DNA from: Odobenus rosmarus divergens
Taxonomy: Eukaryota; Chordata; Mammalia; Carnivora; Odobenidae
Direction: 5' to 3'
Assembly (NCBI RefSeq): GCF_000321225.1
Contig: NW_004450465.1
Location: forward strand, 467,192 to 531,191
DNA length: 64,000 bases
Notes under the pieces: generated by a model
The model's database searches: none
Told to the model about the DNA's origin: nothing
What the model saw: the letters and a program-made list of their open reading frames with translations, nothing else
Position numbers and translations under genes: made by a program
In this document: piece by piece, positions 46,000 through 58,281 of the stretch
Position numbering within the stretch: the first letter of the stretch is position 1
Layout of the letters: each line of letters starts with the position of its first letter

Positions 46000-47600
46000 T
46001 TTAATTCAATTTATTTAAACTAAAGAAAACCAAAACAGTTCACTCATTTCTCCCAAACCCCCAGCCTTCACCTCTAACAACCACCAATCTAGTCTCTGTA
46101 TCGATGAGCTTGGTCTTTTTACTTTATTTATTTTTAGATTCCACATATAAGAGAGATCACATGATATTTGTCTTTCTCTGACTAACTTATTTGATTTAGC
46201 ATAATACCTTTGAGGTCCATCTATGCTGTCACAGAGAGCAAAATTTCATTCTTTCTTGTGGCTGAATAATATTTCACTGTTTATATATACTATAGTTTTT
46301 TTTAATCTATTCATTCACTGATGAACACTTAAGTTTCTTCCATTTCTTGGCTATTATAAATAATGCTGCAATGATCATCGGGGTGCATGTATCTTTTCCA
46401 GTTAGTGTTTTCATTTTCTTCAGATAAATACCCAGAAAGAATTGCTGAATTACACAGTAGTTCTGTTTTTAATTTTTTGAGGAAACTTCCTACTGTTTTC
46501 CACAGTGGCTGAACCAATTTGCATTCCCACCAACAACGGACAAAGTTTCCCTTTTCTCTACATCCATGCCAGCACTTGTTATCTCTTCTGGTTTTGGTGT
46601 TTTTGTTTGTTTTCTTGTTTGTTTGTCTGTTTGTTTTTTGATAATAGACATTCTGACAGGTATGAGGCGATATCTCATTGTACTTTTGATTTGCATTTCC
46701 CTGATGATTAGTGATGTTGCGCATCTTTTCATGTGTCTATTGGCCATCTATATGTCTTCTTTGGAAAAATATCTACTCAGATCTTCTGCCCATTCTTTAA
46801 ATTGGTTTTTTGTTTGTTTGTTTGTTTGCTTATTGCTATTGAGTTGTATGAGTTCTTTATATATTTTGGATATTAGCCTCTTATTAGATGTATGTCTTGC
46901 AAATATTTTCTGCCATTTAGTAGGTTGCCTTTTTATTCTGTTAATGGTGTCCTTTGTAGAAGCTTTTTAATTTGATGAGTCCCACTTGTTTATTTTTGCT
47001 TTTGTTACTTTCGCTTTGGTGTCAGATTGAAAAAGTCATTGCTAAGACCTGTGTCAAGGTCTTACTGCTTGTGTTTTTTTCTAGGAGTTTTATGTTTCCA
47101 GGTGCTACATTCAAGTCTTTAATGCATTTTGAGTTAATTTTTATGTATGATGTAAGATAGTGGTCTAGTTTCATTCTTTTGCATGTGGCTGTCCCAATTT
47201 TCCCAACACCATTTATGGAAGAGACTATCTTTCCTTGTATATTCTTGACTCCTCGGTCATAAATTAACTTACCATATATGCATGGGTTATTTCTGGGCTC
47301 TCTATTCTGTTCTGTGTCTGTTTTTATGCCAATACCACACTGTTTTCATTATTATAACTTTATAATACAGTTTGACGTCAGTTAGCATGATTTCTCCAGC
47401 TTTGTTCTTCTTTCTCAAAATAGCTTTGGCTATTTTTTTTGTGGTTCCATACAAATTTTAGCGTTGTTTGTTCTATTTCTGTGAAAAAATGCCACTGGAA
47501 TTTTGATAGAGATTGTATTGAATCTGTGTATTGCTTTGGGTAGTATGGACATTTTAATGATATTAATTCTTGCAATTCATGAACATGGAATATCAAAATG
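46000..47600 (-). mobile_element. L1 fragment (minus): 3' UTR and part of ORF2
   Basis: Read on the minus strand, frames at 47378-47596 (with '[18 protein letters not shown]') and 46329-46724 (with 'WKRYMHPDDHCSIIYNSQ') are recognisable pieces of the L1 ORF2 protein. They lie in the correct order, with the 3' UTR left of them. Stops and frameshifts separate the pieces, and the reverse-transcriptase core lies beyond the fragment, so it is dead. The T-rich GTTT runs at 46600-46640 and 46808-46830 are small local expansions. Confidence 0.92.
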
Positions 47601-47934
47601 ACTTTAGTCAGTGAGGTGTGGCTATACCTCTCAAGTAGTTTTTTATTGTTTTTATTTATATTAGAAATTTGACAGTGGTCCCTTTTTACATTTTTGCCAC
47701 ATTTATATGTAAGTCATTAAAAATATTCTCAATCAAACACAATTTCATCTGGAGCATAGAATGTATACATATAAGCTTGATCTTGTTGAAAGATCATTTT
47801 CTCTACCATTTTGAGTCACTTCCATTCTCCTCTTCCAATCACTAAAACTGAGGTAAAAAGAAAGAAAATGTCTCACTGTGGTACAATATCAAAGCAGTTG
47901 TATCATTTACAAAGAGTTTTTGTTTACTCATTTT

Positions 47935-48690
47935 TCAGATACTGCTTAACTAATTTTACTACTTTTTTGTGTAAAATATACAGAACATAAAATTTGCCAT
48001 TTTAACCATTTTTAAATGTACAGTTCTGTGGCCATAAGTATATTCACACTGTTGGACGATTTAATGCCAACCATCTCCAGAATGTTTTCATTTTCCCCCA
48101 ACTAAAATTCTATACCCAGTAAACACTGACTCCCCATGGCCTCCTCCCCTCAGCCTCTGGTCACCACATCCTGCTTTCACTCTTTATGAATTTGACTACT
48201 CTATGTATCTCAGATAAGTGGAATCATACAATATTTGTCTTTTTGTGACACTTAGCTTACTTCCCTCAGCATAATGACCTCAAGGCTTACCCGTGTTGTA
48301 GCATTAATCAGAATTTCCTTCCTTTTTAAGACTGAATAATATTCCATGGTGTGTATATACCACCCTTTCCTCATCCACTCCTCCACTGTTGACACGTGGG
48401 TGGCTTCCCCCTTTTGACTACTGTGAATAATGCTACTGTGAACGTGAGTGTACAAATATCTATTCAAGTCCCTGCTTTCACTTCTTTTGGGTATATACCC
48501 AGAAGTAGAATTGCTGGATTGGTTTTTGAGGAAACACCATATTGTTTTCCATAGTGGCTGCACCATTTTACATTCTCACCAGCAATGCACAAAGGCTCGA
48601 TTTCTCCACATTTGTCACCAACATTTGTTATTTTCTGGTGGGTTTGTTTTTTGTTTTTTAATAATAGCCATCCTAATGGGTGGTTAAAAT
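47935..48690 (-). mobile_element. Second, older L1 fragment (minus)
   Basis: Minus-strand frame 48252-48566 carries the L1 ORF2 C-terminal pattern ('MVQPLWKTIWCFLKN', 'MRKGWYIHTMEYYSVLKRKE'). Its 3' UTR follows to the left ('ctcccctcagcctctggtcaccac' on plus). It overlaps in content with the ORF2 end of 46000-47600, so it is a separate insertion and not a continuation. Confidence 0.92.
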
Positions 48691-49505
48691 TTTAATTAGA
48701 GGAAATAGTTATTTTAAAATAATAGGTGACTCTCTTTGTAGTATCTTTATTCTTTAGGAAAACCACACTATTTTAAAAATCATAAAATAAGAAGGGATTT
48801 TGGTGTGTGTAATTTTTTATTTCTGTTCTTTGAATGAACCATAGATGTTAATGGTATTTTTTTTCATTATTATTTTATCCAGGCAGAAGGAGTTATTTTA
48901 TATGAATTCTTTGCTGTAAATCTGATTTTTGCCATGGACCTTCCCAAATCATAGCCTCCTTCCCTAGCTATATCAGTTCACACGCTTCAACTTCCTGCAG
49001 CAGCCAGATGAATAATAAACACCATCCTAGGGGAACAGTGGATGAACTTTAATGGTGCCCCAGACCCCTGAATGGCCAGATGGAGGATTCATCTCACTGA
49101 CTCTAGGGGGCAGTTGTTCGGAGGGAAAAGAGACCTAATATAGTCCTCTATATAAATGTACCACCCCCAGCCCACACACACAGACCAAACATCAAAAATA
49201 AAGCAAGCAGAATTGTTTGTCTTTGTCTTCTCTCACCCTTTTCAGATTGCCTGTGATGTTATAAAGTCAATGGATGTATTGGCCTAGAGCCCTACGTCCC
49301 CTGTCTTGCTTTGTCTCCTTGCTCATCTCAGATCTGCCACAATCACAACTGTGGGTAGAACAAGTGTTAACACATCGCCTGCCATGACTAAATCATTAGG
49401 GTTAGGTGGAAAACTTTTTGGATCAGTATAAGAAATTTGTCTTGTGTGAGCTGAGGATTCAAATCCAAAATCGTAACCATACAAGAAGGAAAGAAAATCA
49501 TGATT
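48691..49505. other. Intron 1, unassigned sequence
   Basis: No gene is recognised. Confidence 0.4.
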
Positions 49506-49509
49506 CCTA

Positions 49510-49666
49510 TGGTGTATTGTGGCAGACATGGGATTTAGAGTTAGAAAACCTCAGTTTAGTTCTCTTTTCTACCATGTGCTTGAGCTTAGTTTATCCTTCT
49601 TTGACAATAGGAATAAACCAGGCTTTGGGAGGATCAAATAAGATATTGTGTGTGAAATTTTGCTTT
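49510..49666 (+). mobile_element. Possible MIR element (+)
   Basis: 'gatttagagttagaaaacctcagtttag' and 'tttatccttctttgacaataggaataaa...gaggatcaaataagatattgtg' follow MIR order at high divergence. Confidence 0.5.
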
Positions 49667-49682
49667 AAAATGAGATTATTAG

Positions 49683-49876
49683 GGGACACCTGGGTGGCTC
49701 AGTTGGTTAAGCATCTGCCTATGGCTCAGGTCATGATCCCAGGGCCCTGGGGATGGAGCCCTTCTTTGGGCTTCTTGCTCAGCGGGAGCCTGCTTCTCCC
49801 TCTGCCTGCCACTCCCCCTGCTTGTGCGCTCTCTCTCTCTCTCTCTCTGACAAATAAATAAATAAAATCTTTTTAA
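49683..49876 (+). mobile_element. Can-SINE (+) with perfect 16-bp TSD
   Basis: Complete copy with (CT)n body. 'aaaatgagattattag' is identical at 49667-49682 and 49877-49892. Confidence 0.97.
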
Positions 49877-49892
49877 AAAATGAGATTATTAG

Positions 49893-51009
49893 TTCTAATA
49901 ATAGAATTAGTAACAGATATAGAATGCCAAACTCTAGCATTTTTTGCTAATTATACAAGTGTACACAGTTGGGGGAGATATTGAGGTCATTTGTACCCTG
50001 AGATGAGTGATCTTAATTAAGCACAGATTTTGAACTAGATAGTGGCAAAGTGTCACATACTAGAACCACTGGCACATTAGCAAGGAGTCACCAGTACTCT
50101 CAGAAGAAAATGAAGCAATGTATGAAGGAAGAGATAACTGAAAACCCAGAGCAGCTAAAGCCATGAAACACCTTGGAAAGAGGAGGGGTCGGGGGGCGGG
50201 GGGGAAGAGGGTAGCTGGTGTTAAAAGCAGGATCTACACCATGAAAAACTTGAAATTGAGAGCATCACAATTTTAATGAGAAAGGGTGCAACCTGCCCTA
50301 AAGAGCCCCACAGTGACAAGGTGAGAGAAATTGCTCATCTCATGGCAGAGTCTTGTTATTGTGACTTATAAGAGAGAAGTGAGGTAAGAGGTGTGAGGTG
50401 ATCGTACTGTTCACTCCTGATTACTAAATACTGAATGCATTTTCTTCAAAGTTCAAAAGTAGAGATGGAATAGGAATGGAAGGGGGGAATACGAGGAAGG
50501 GAATCACATTGCCATATTCTGTAGAGTGAGGTCTCTGGAATCTTCCATAACCCTTCACTTCTTACGTCTAATTTTACTTTCTCCATTCACACTCTCGATC
50601 CCTTGCCGCAACCTGTCTTGATCAACTTGCCAACACCTTCCTCTTCTGAGCAGTTCTCTTCTCATAGAACTTTCACATGCTGGGAAGGAAGTTTCTAGAA
50701 AACCCCACAGATGGCCTCATCTCCCTACCCCAGCGCACTCCATGTTGGCCATGTACTTTCGGTTTCTAACTTCTTGTCAAGTGTAGAGAGGGAACTCACT
50801 GTCCAAGCTCCTGTGTTTTTGTGCCTGTGCTGGGGGAGAACGTGGAGGCTGAGAAAAAAGGAAGCAGAGCATTTCTATTTTCTTTTTCCTGTGTCAAACA
50901 ACATCTTTCTCAGCCACCAAGAATTTTTACTTCAGATGTCATATGTTTTTAACAAAGTAAGTTTGGTTTGGCTGGTTTATACTACTTATATATAAAAATA
51001 GAATAACCA
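49893..51009. other. Intron 1, unassigned sequence
   Basis: No gene is recognised. A G-rich run with four G tracts lies at 50182-50212 (see findings). Confidence 0.4.
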
Positions 51010-51330
51010 GGGGCGCCTGGGGGGCTCAGTCAGTTAAGTGTCTGACTCTTTTTTTTTTTTAAAAAGATTTTATTTATTTATTTGAGAGAGAGAATGAGAG
51101 ATAGAGAGCACAAGAGGGAAGAGGGTCAGAGGGAGAAGCAGACTCCCCGCCGAGCAGGGAGCCCGATGCGGGACTCGATCCCGGGACTCCAGGATCATGA
51201 CCTGAGCCGAAGGCAGTCGCTTAACCAACTGAGCCACCCAGGTGCCCAAGTGTCTGACTCTTGATCTCAGCTCAGGTTTTCATCTCAGGGTCATGAGGTC
51301 AAGCCCCAATGTGGAGCCTACTTTAAAAAA
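51010..51330 (+). mobile_element. Can-SINE (+), short-body type, interrupted
   Basis: Outer element: tRNA head 'gggcgcctggggggctcagtcagttaagtg' at 51011-51040, then after a nested SINE 'gatctcagctcaggttttcatctcagggtcatgagg...ggagcctactttaaaa'. It lacks the CT-rich body. The duplication 'aaaaatagaataacca' lies at 50994-51009 and 51331-51346. Confidence 0.95.
51051..51247 (-). mobile_element. Can-SINE (-) nested in another Can-SINE
   Basis: Complete reverse copy inserted in the tRNA-like head of the element at 51010-51330. Target-site duplication 'aagtgtctgactctt' is identical at 51036-51050 and 51248-51262. Confidence 0.97.
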
Positions 51331-51346
51331 AAAAATAGAATAACCA

Positions 51347-53410
51347 CTAGAAATAGCAGATGAAATTAAGATCTCTTTGAGATGACAGAGTAGGAGGCCC
51401 GGGAAAAATGAGAGGACTTATACTGCGTAATTGTCAATACTTAACTATTATCTTAAGATCCAAATGAGCCACTAGTAAGATATCTATGAAAACACTTTAA
51501 TTCTCTACAAGTTCATTGGTCAAAATGTAAATTCCTGAGAGACTGTTCTCCAATTTGGTATATTTAGTTAATTCAGGCTACATGAATTACACAGCGAGCA
51601 AATGTAAGTTAAATCTGCTATAAAAACTTTATAAAACGGAGTAACAAAATAAATGGCTCTGGGACTGTTTGTGGTTCTCTACTATTTGCATCGGACTCTA
51701 TATTCTCTGCATCCTGTCACCATGCCATTAGCATCAAAGAGTCAAAAACTTAGAGCAGAACAAATTTCAGAAACACATAGGAAGTCTTATTGAACTTCCT
51801 TACCCGTTTTGCGTAAGCCATCAGAAGCCATGACAAAGTCAAGACTGTGTTGGTGCAGGACCTATTTAGTAGGATAACCAGAAAGAGGTTCGAAGGCTCT
51901 CATTTGTAGAAAGATGGTGATTTTCAAGCCTAGTCTTTAAAGACAGAAGGTACACAAAAGCCTAAAGGATCAATATACCTTGAGAGTCCAGGGTGACACC
52001 GAATTTGGAAAATGGGCCATCACCATCTGAGCTTTACCAGCCACTGAACTATCTTGCTTCCTCTACTTCAATCCACTCTAAAAGAGAGAACACAGTAGGA
52101 GCAAGGAGAGGATCCAGCACAACAGGTGCCTGAGGTAATACAAGAGGGATTAATGATAGAGAGGTTTTCTGCTAAGGTACTTAGACCAGCCTCCTGCAGG
52201 ACAATGGCCGAGTTCACCTGTGTTGAGGGGAGCCAAGCAACACTCCGAGAGAGACCCCAGTCATGCCAGGTGTCTTCTTCTGACTATATTACCCCTCACC
52301 ACCCAAGGCTGGCTGCTGGGGTTGCCTGCAATTCCAGCTCTACCTTTACAAGTCACCGAGAAAAATGTGAGGGCCCGCCCCACTGCTTCCACCACCAGCT
52401 CCTCCTCCCTGTGCCCTTGCCCAGTCTGCAGCAGCCTGATCTTGCCCCAAGAACTCAATTTGTGGTGAGAAGCACGTTCCCACATCCTGTTGAAGAGGGG
52501 CCTGATGCTCCCTCCAACTTCAGAGGCTCAGCCAACTGGAATCCATCACAGCCCATTCGCAATGAGGTAGAGTCTCTATTAGACAGAGAGCTCTTAAAAA
52601 TAGAGTTGTGACAAGTGTTCAACGCTCTTGAGGAAGCTCAGGAAATCATGTCCTCAGCTATCATCTGTGTGCTTAGTCATGTGAAATTCAAGTAAATTCA
52701 GCCCATCAGCCAGTATAGTATGTGTGATAGACATTATGGAAAGAAATGTGCCAGGCATTAAAGAGTGCTTGTTTGAATGGGTGGTGGCAGAGGGGTGCTA
52801 TTTTTGAGGAGGAAAAATAAAACTAGTTTCCTGCTTTTACATCTCCTTGGGGAAACAGTATACACAGTAAGTACTTAAATTATGACCCATTAGGTACCTA
52901 AATATTTAGACAGTGTTGATGGGGTTGAAAAAAAGTGTACCACAGTTTCATTATCTCTAGTGCGACCTGCCTTCTACCATCTTGTAAGAAGTTGTCACAA
53001 GTACTGTATTTTCAGCCAACTTCTATTGACTCTATCTTTACAACCAATACCAAGGAGAAAGGTTTTATTATGTAATTTCTGACAATAAACAGTTTTAAGA
53101 AAGCTTATTTTCAGATTAAAGCAATTCCCTTTTCCAAGTTCACTGAGTAGAGATTAAATCTCTTTAAAAAGAAAAGACAACTTATCACTCCTGTGTGTGT
53201 GCGTCCGTGCGCCCACCCACTCAGAAGGGGTGGAGGACTTGGTCGTGGGGAACATACCTGTTATTTTCTTTAATCTAGGCAATAGAAACCTGTGAAGTTG
53301 GATACCGTTGCCTTGTGAAAGTATGAACTGCTTGAGTATATTACAGATTTTCACCAGCCTGCTTCCTACCTCAAGGATGGCAAGTTTATTTGGCATAGGA
53401 AAGAACTTTC
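51347..53410. other. Intron 1, mostly unique
   Basis: No transposon is recognised. A 161-codon plus frame at 52126-52611 (first codon GTG) in a GC-richer stretch has no domain I recognise (see findings). Confidence 0.4.
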
Positions 53411-53428
53411 TACCTTCTCAGTCTTTTT

Positions 53429-53642
53429 TTTTTTTAATTATATTTATTTATTTGACACAGAGAGAGCGAGGGCAGAGAGAGAGAGAGAGAGAGAGCATAA
53501 GTAGGCAGAGCGGCAGCAGAGGGAGAGGGAGAAGCAGGCTTCCCGCGGAGCAGGGAGCCCGATGCGGGGCTCGATCCCAGGACCCCGGGACCATGACCTG
53601 AACCGAAGGCAGACGCTTAACGACTGAGCCACCCAGGCGCCC
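53429..53642 (-). mobile_element. Can-SINE (-) with TSD
   Basis: Complete reverse copy with a (GA)n body at about 53475-53495. 'taccttctcagtcttttt' occurs at 53411-53428 and 53643-53660. Confidence 0.97.
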
Positions 53643-53660
53643 TACCTTCTCAGTCTTTTT

Positions 53661-54547
53661 ATTATACCTTCTTATCAGTCCTTTGCTGAATAGGTTTGAG
53701 TAACATGAGCCATCACCCTGGTAGAAGCTGGGCTCTCTCGTGTGGCACGCCACCCTCACCTGCCTTCATCCCTCTCCCATTCGCTCTGACTACAATCTCT
53801 GAAGCCTTGGGCAGGCCGAGGGCTGGCGTCCTGGAACGTTTTTCCTTTACATATGCACCGCCTTGCAACCTGCTCTTATCCTCTGATGCCATTATACCTG
53901 GAGTCCTGTTCCGGGTAATGGCGGAAGTGGTATGAACTAATTTTATTCTATGAGAAGAACCATCAATTCAGACCATAAGTCACGGGGAAAACATGACTTA
54001 ACAACAACAAAAAGAAACAATAACATAATAAGAAAGAAAATCCACATATAGTAAAATTCATCCATGAAGAAAGAAAGAAACAAACCAATTTGGGTAAACT
54101 ATTATTAATTGCTGTCTCCCTTATGATTAAAAGCATTACATGCAATCAAGTGCAAATCACTTTCTTCTCCTTTTCCCTGGGCTATATAGGGGGAAATAAC
54201 AGCATCCATAAGAGTGGTTTGCTCTCCTCATGCTTTCATTATAAAAGTAACACATCTTAACAGAGGTAAAAGGAAGCTTCAGTTATTTTAAAGTTATTAG
54301 GTACCCATGATTCATGGCTGTTTTATTTCTTTTGCGCTTCATAAATGAAACTTTGCAAAGATGAGACTTGCAAAGACATAATCTCTAATGGTAGTTTCTT
54401 TTTTTGTATTATTTAGGGGCTTGGGGGGCTTTGTTTGGCTTTTCTTACACAGTTATTGATAGGTTTTAGATTATATTCTATTACAAAAATTAAAGGCAGA
54501 CTTTCTGGTAAGGTGTTTCCAATAATCCAGGAGCAATAAGATCAACT
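53661..54547. other. Intron 1, unassigned sequence
   Basis: No gene or clear repeat is recognised. Confidence 0.4.
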
Positions 54548-54736
54548 CGGGGCTTCTCGACTTCGGGACTATCTGGACTGATAATACTTTGTTGAGGCAC
54601 TGCCCTGTGCATTGTAGGCTGTTCAGCAGTATCTCTGGCTTCTACTCACCCGATGCCAAGAGCATTGCCTCAGTCAGTCGTTTCAATCAAAGATTTCTCC
54701 AGACGTTGCCAAAAGGGCTTCTCATTGAGAACCACA
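54548..54736 (-). mobile_element. MER20 hAT element (-), near full length
   Basis: 'ggggcttctcgacttcgggactatctgg', 'ctgccctgtgcattgtaggctgttcagcagtatctctggcttctactcacccgatgcc', 'tctccagacgttgcc' and 'cattgagaaccacag' follow MER20 in reverse orientation. Confidence 0.88.
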
Positions 54737-54781
54737 GGATTCATCTAATATCCAATATATATTTAAAAGTAAGAGCAGTGT

Positions 54782-54973
54782 AGGGGCACCCAGGAGGCTC
54801 AGTCATTAAGCACCTGCCTTCGGCTCAGGTCATGATCCCAGGGTCCTGGGATCGAGCCCCATGTCAGGCTCCCTGCTCAGCGGGAAGCCTGCTTCTCCTT
54901 CTCCCTCTGCTCCTCCCCCACCAACTCGTGCTCACTCTCTCTCTCAACTAAATAAATAACAGCTTTTAAAAAA
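54782..54973 (+). mobile_element. Can-SINE (+) with TSD
   Basis: Complete copy. Flanks 'aaaagtaagagcagtg' (54765-54780) and 'aaaagtatgagcacta' (from 54974) differ at two bases. Confidence 0.95.
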
Positions 54974-54989
54974 AAAAGTATGAGCACTA

Positions 54990-56306
54990 TAAAAATAAAT
55001 CCAAAACCAAGCAAAACCCTGTTATCAATGACAGTCATAAGGTGTTTTTAATTTTCCATATGAAAATATGTAGACAAACTGCTACAAAGAGAAACATTTT
55101 CTTAATGTGTACAGTTTCTTGATGTCTGTCCTAAATGTCATCTCAGCCTTTGTTTAAGTATGTACTTGATCAATTATCTTCATATAAGTTGCTAAGAGCA
55201 AAGGAAGATTTTCTGGATTCTAGAGTTGTTAACTAGAAACCCAGAGGATGTAGCAAAACCCTTTTTACTAGCAGCCGTCTTCCTAGGGGCTGTGGCAAAT
55301 GTGATGTTTATGCCAGTGAAGGCACATAATTCTGAGGAAGGAAAAATATATGGAGGCTAAAGGAAATTTATTTCTATCAAGAGCATTTCTACAATTACAT
55401 CTGTGCAATTATAGAGCAATGAATGGGAGGAGTTTGGGCTAAACATTATATAGGTACACAACAGACAGAAATAATAATGAATTGCTTCAAATGATTTTGG
55501 AAAAGAAACAAATAATTTGAGATGAAATATTTGATCTACTTAAAGTATCCTGAACTCTGAGGTCTTCCAGATGTAAAATACCTCTTCTTCAGAATAAGCA
55601 GAAGCCCAATCTTTAAAATTATTAAGAATTAAAAAGGTCCTGCAAACTAATGTCAAGTTTTATTAAGGGGAAAGTCGATGCAAAGTACACTAGTACTCTC
55701 TGTACTATCTTCTCACTAAAACTGCTCTAAAAATAAAAAATAAAATAAAACCTATCTTAAAAAAAAAAGGTTGTGCAAATAATATGCACTGATATGGATC
55801 AATTATAAGAGAAAATAACGGAGTTAATATTGAAAATATTTAACAACTGGAATCACACGAAGTACCGAGCAATCAGAATGGTTGCTGATGATATATCCAG
55901 TTGTGCAGGTGTGTAGCAACTGAATATCAGTTCTGGAAAAAAGCAGGCTGTGAAGCAGAAGTTTCCACTTGTGCAAAAAGTTGGGACAGGAAGGATGCTT
56001 GTGTATGTTCATATATATTTGTATATGCACAGCTTAGAAATATACATAAGAAACTGAGGACAGTAGTTGCCTCTGGTGAGGAACTGGGTAAATTCACCAT
56101 GTAATTTATTGTTTAAAGCAGGTCAATTTTGAGAGTAAATGTGAATGTTATTAATAGTTCTTCTGGGACAATAGGCATAAACTTGTCCTATACTGGTAAG
56201 TCAGGATATATGATACCCCTAGAACTGGGGCAATAGGGCTAAGAGTTTCAAGGCTTAGAGTTGACTGAATTTTCACTCTATCATACAATGATACATGGCT
56301 CCTATA
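54990..56306. other. Intron 1, unassigned AT-rich sequence
   Basis: No gene or clear repeat family is recognised. Confidence 0.4.
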
Positions 56307-56316
56307 CTCTTTCTAA

Positions 56317-56533
56317 GGTTTTTTTAAGATTTATTTCTTTATTTGAGAAAGACCGACAGGAAGTGCACTAGAGGGGGAAGGGGCCAAGGGGGAAGGGACA
56401 GAGAGAGAGAGGGAGAGAGAATCTCGAGCAGGCTCCACGCTGAGCATGGGGCTCAATTCCCACGACCCTGAGATCATGATCTGAGCCAAAACCAAGAGTC
56501 AGACGCTTAACCGACTGAGCCACCCAGGCGCCC
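56317..56533 (-). mobile_element. Can-SINE (-), older type
   Basis: Reverse copy of the 'gagcatggggctcaattcc' subtype. Probable duplication 'ctctttctaa' (56307-56316) and 'ctctttttaa' (56534-56543). Confidence 0.92.
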
Positions 56534-57024
56534 CTCTTTTTAACTTTCTTTAAAAGTAAAAAGAACCCTGGAAAATGGAATGGCTATTCAATCTACAATG
56601 AAACGGGAGAATGTTAAAAAAATTTTTTAATCTTTTTTTCCTTTCTATCCTTATCATTATGAAAGAAATCTAGCTATTATTGTTAAGATTAAGGGCAAAT
56701 CTGGATGTTGAAAATTTGGTCCAATAAACTTGTAACAATGAAAATGATGAAACAATTTCTAAAGCTAAGCAGTCAGAATAAGTGGTCACATAGTTGTAGA
56801 GTTTGGGCTATTGATTTGCCAGACATATTAGTGTAAGCTCAGGGGCTGCTCCCATTTCTTCAAAGTGTCCTACATAAGAATGTATTACTATTTCTTTCCC
56901 TGCCTTCCAACATTCAGTGAAAAGTTTTGAAGTGTAGGTAAACCAAACTCAAACATAGTAACTCCACTATGTTATCTAGCAGTATGTTTGTTTCAGTCAC
57001 ATTGATTTAAAATTAGAACATAAT

Positions 57025-57128
57025 GTAGCATAATGTATAAACTTGCCAAATCACTATGTTGTTCACCAAAAACTAATGTAACATTGCATGTCAACTATAC
57101 TCAAAAATTCATAAATAAATAAATAAAT
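57025..57128 (+). mobile_element. Severely 5'-truncated L1 insertion
   Basis: Only the last part of an L1 3' UTR is present ('cactatgttgttcaccaaaaactaatgtaacattgcatgtcaactatactc', then (AAAT)n). It is flanked by 'aaaattagaacataat' (57009-57024) and 'aaaattagaacgtaat' (57129-57144), a proper target-site duplication. Confidence 0.85.
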
Positions 57129-57264
57129 AAAATTAGAACGTAATATTAACAATTATAACTTAAGAATTTGGTCACCTGGAGAAAATGATGTTATGTGAAT
57201 AGTGAATTAGAAAAAACGATGTTGGCAGACAATCTTTGGATATATAGTACATGTAATTCTTAAC

Positions 57265-57490
57265 CTAGGAACTTTACATGCATTAACCCATTTAATCCTG
57301 ACTTAAGAACAAAATCCTGTGGAAAAATAGGTACTGTTATTATTCTCATTTTACAGATGAAGAAAACTGAGTCTCAGAGAGGTTAGGAAACTTGCTAGGC
57401 TATGTAGCCAGTAAATGGCAAAGTCAAGATTTGAACCCAAGTCGATAATTCTAGAGCCTGGGTTATTAACCATGACGCTACCTTGCCTCC
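57265..57490 (-). mobile_element. MIR element (-)
   Basis: 'tttacatgcattaacccatttaatcctgac', 'attattctcattttacagatgaagaaaactgagtctcagagaggttaggaaacttgctaggc', 'ggcaaagtcaagatttgaacccaagtc'. Near full length. Confidence 0.93.
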
Positions 57491-57779
57491 TGGGTCTGGG
57501 TGGGCAGCTAAGAAACTTATGTTGCAATTCCAAATAGACCACTTCCATATTTTCTAAATTAAAACCAGGATGTGGAGTTTGTCAATGGGTTAGTGTGTTT
57601 CATGGGTTTTCCCCCATGAAATCCAAGACAAGAAGTTGCTGTAACTACGTAGGTTTTTGCTTTAATCCTTTGGTTACTGTTTCCTCTCCAGTGTAGTGAC
57701 AGAAGAGGGCCAGATGATTCTTAAGGCTTCCCTTGCTGTATAAAATTAGGAAAACCTCTTACATTACGAGCACTTTTGG

Positions 57780-57970
57780 GAGTGCCTTCCAGAGATTAGC
57801 TTCATCATCCTAACAGCCCCATGACACGGCATTTGATCCCTATGACAGAGGTGAGCAAACCAAGGTCCAGAGAATTTGTACACTGCCCTAGGTTAAACAG
57901 CTAGTAAGACTCAAACCCAGGCAGTCTGACTCCCTAGTCTGCGTTATTAACTACTCTGCAATGTAGCCTC
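57780..57970 (-). mobile_element. MIR element (-)
   Basis: 'catcatcctaacagccccatgacac', 'gaggtgagcaaaccaaggtccagagaatttgtacactgccctaggttaaacagctagtaagactcaaacccaggcagtctgactcc'. A second MIR of the same orientation about 290 bp from the previous one. Confidence 0.93.
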
Positions 57971-58086
57971 TTGTTATAAATCTAGAATAAATTACAGATC
58001 TAGAATATAAATTGCAAAATATAGAATAAGTCCAGAATAAAAGAGTTCTTCCCTGGAGACAGACTTTCTTACATGTGGGGAGCAAA

Positions 58087-58281
58087 TTTATTTTTATTTA
58101 TTTATTTATTTATTTGAGAGAGAGTGAGTGTGTGAGCATGAGGAAGGGGAGGGGCAGAGGAGAGGGAGAAGCAGACTCCCCACTGAGCAGGCAGCCAGAT
58201 GCGGGGCTCGATCCCAGGACCTTGGGATCATGACCTGAGCCGAAGGAAGATGCTTAACCGACTGAGTCACCCAGGCGCCCC
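58087..58281 (-). mobile_element. Can-SINE (-)
   Basis: Reverse copy starting with (ATTT)n and ending 'gagtcacccaggcgccccg'. Target-site duplication is poor or not visible. Confidence 0.95.

Noticed and set aside
46329..48687. Multiple frames on both strands
   Set aside because: The minus ones are broken L1 ORF2 pieces from two insertions, and the plus ones are their shadows; not host genes.
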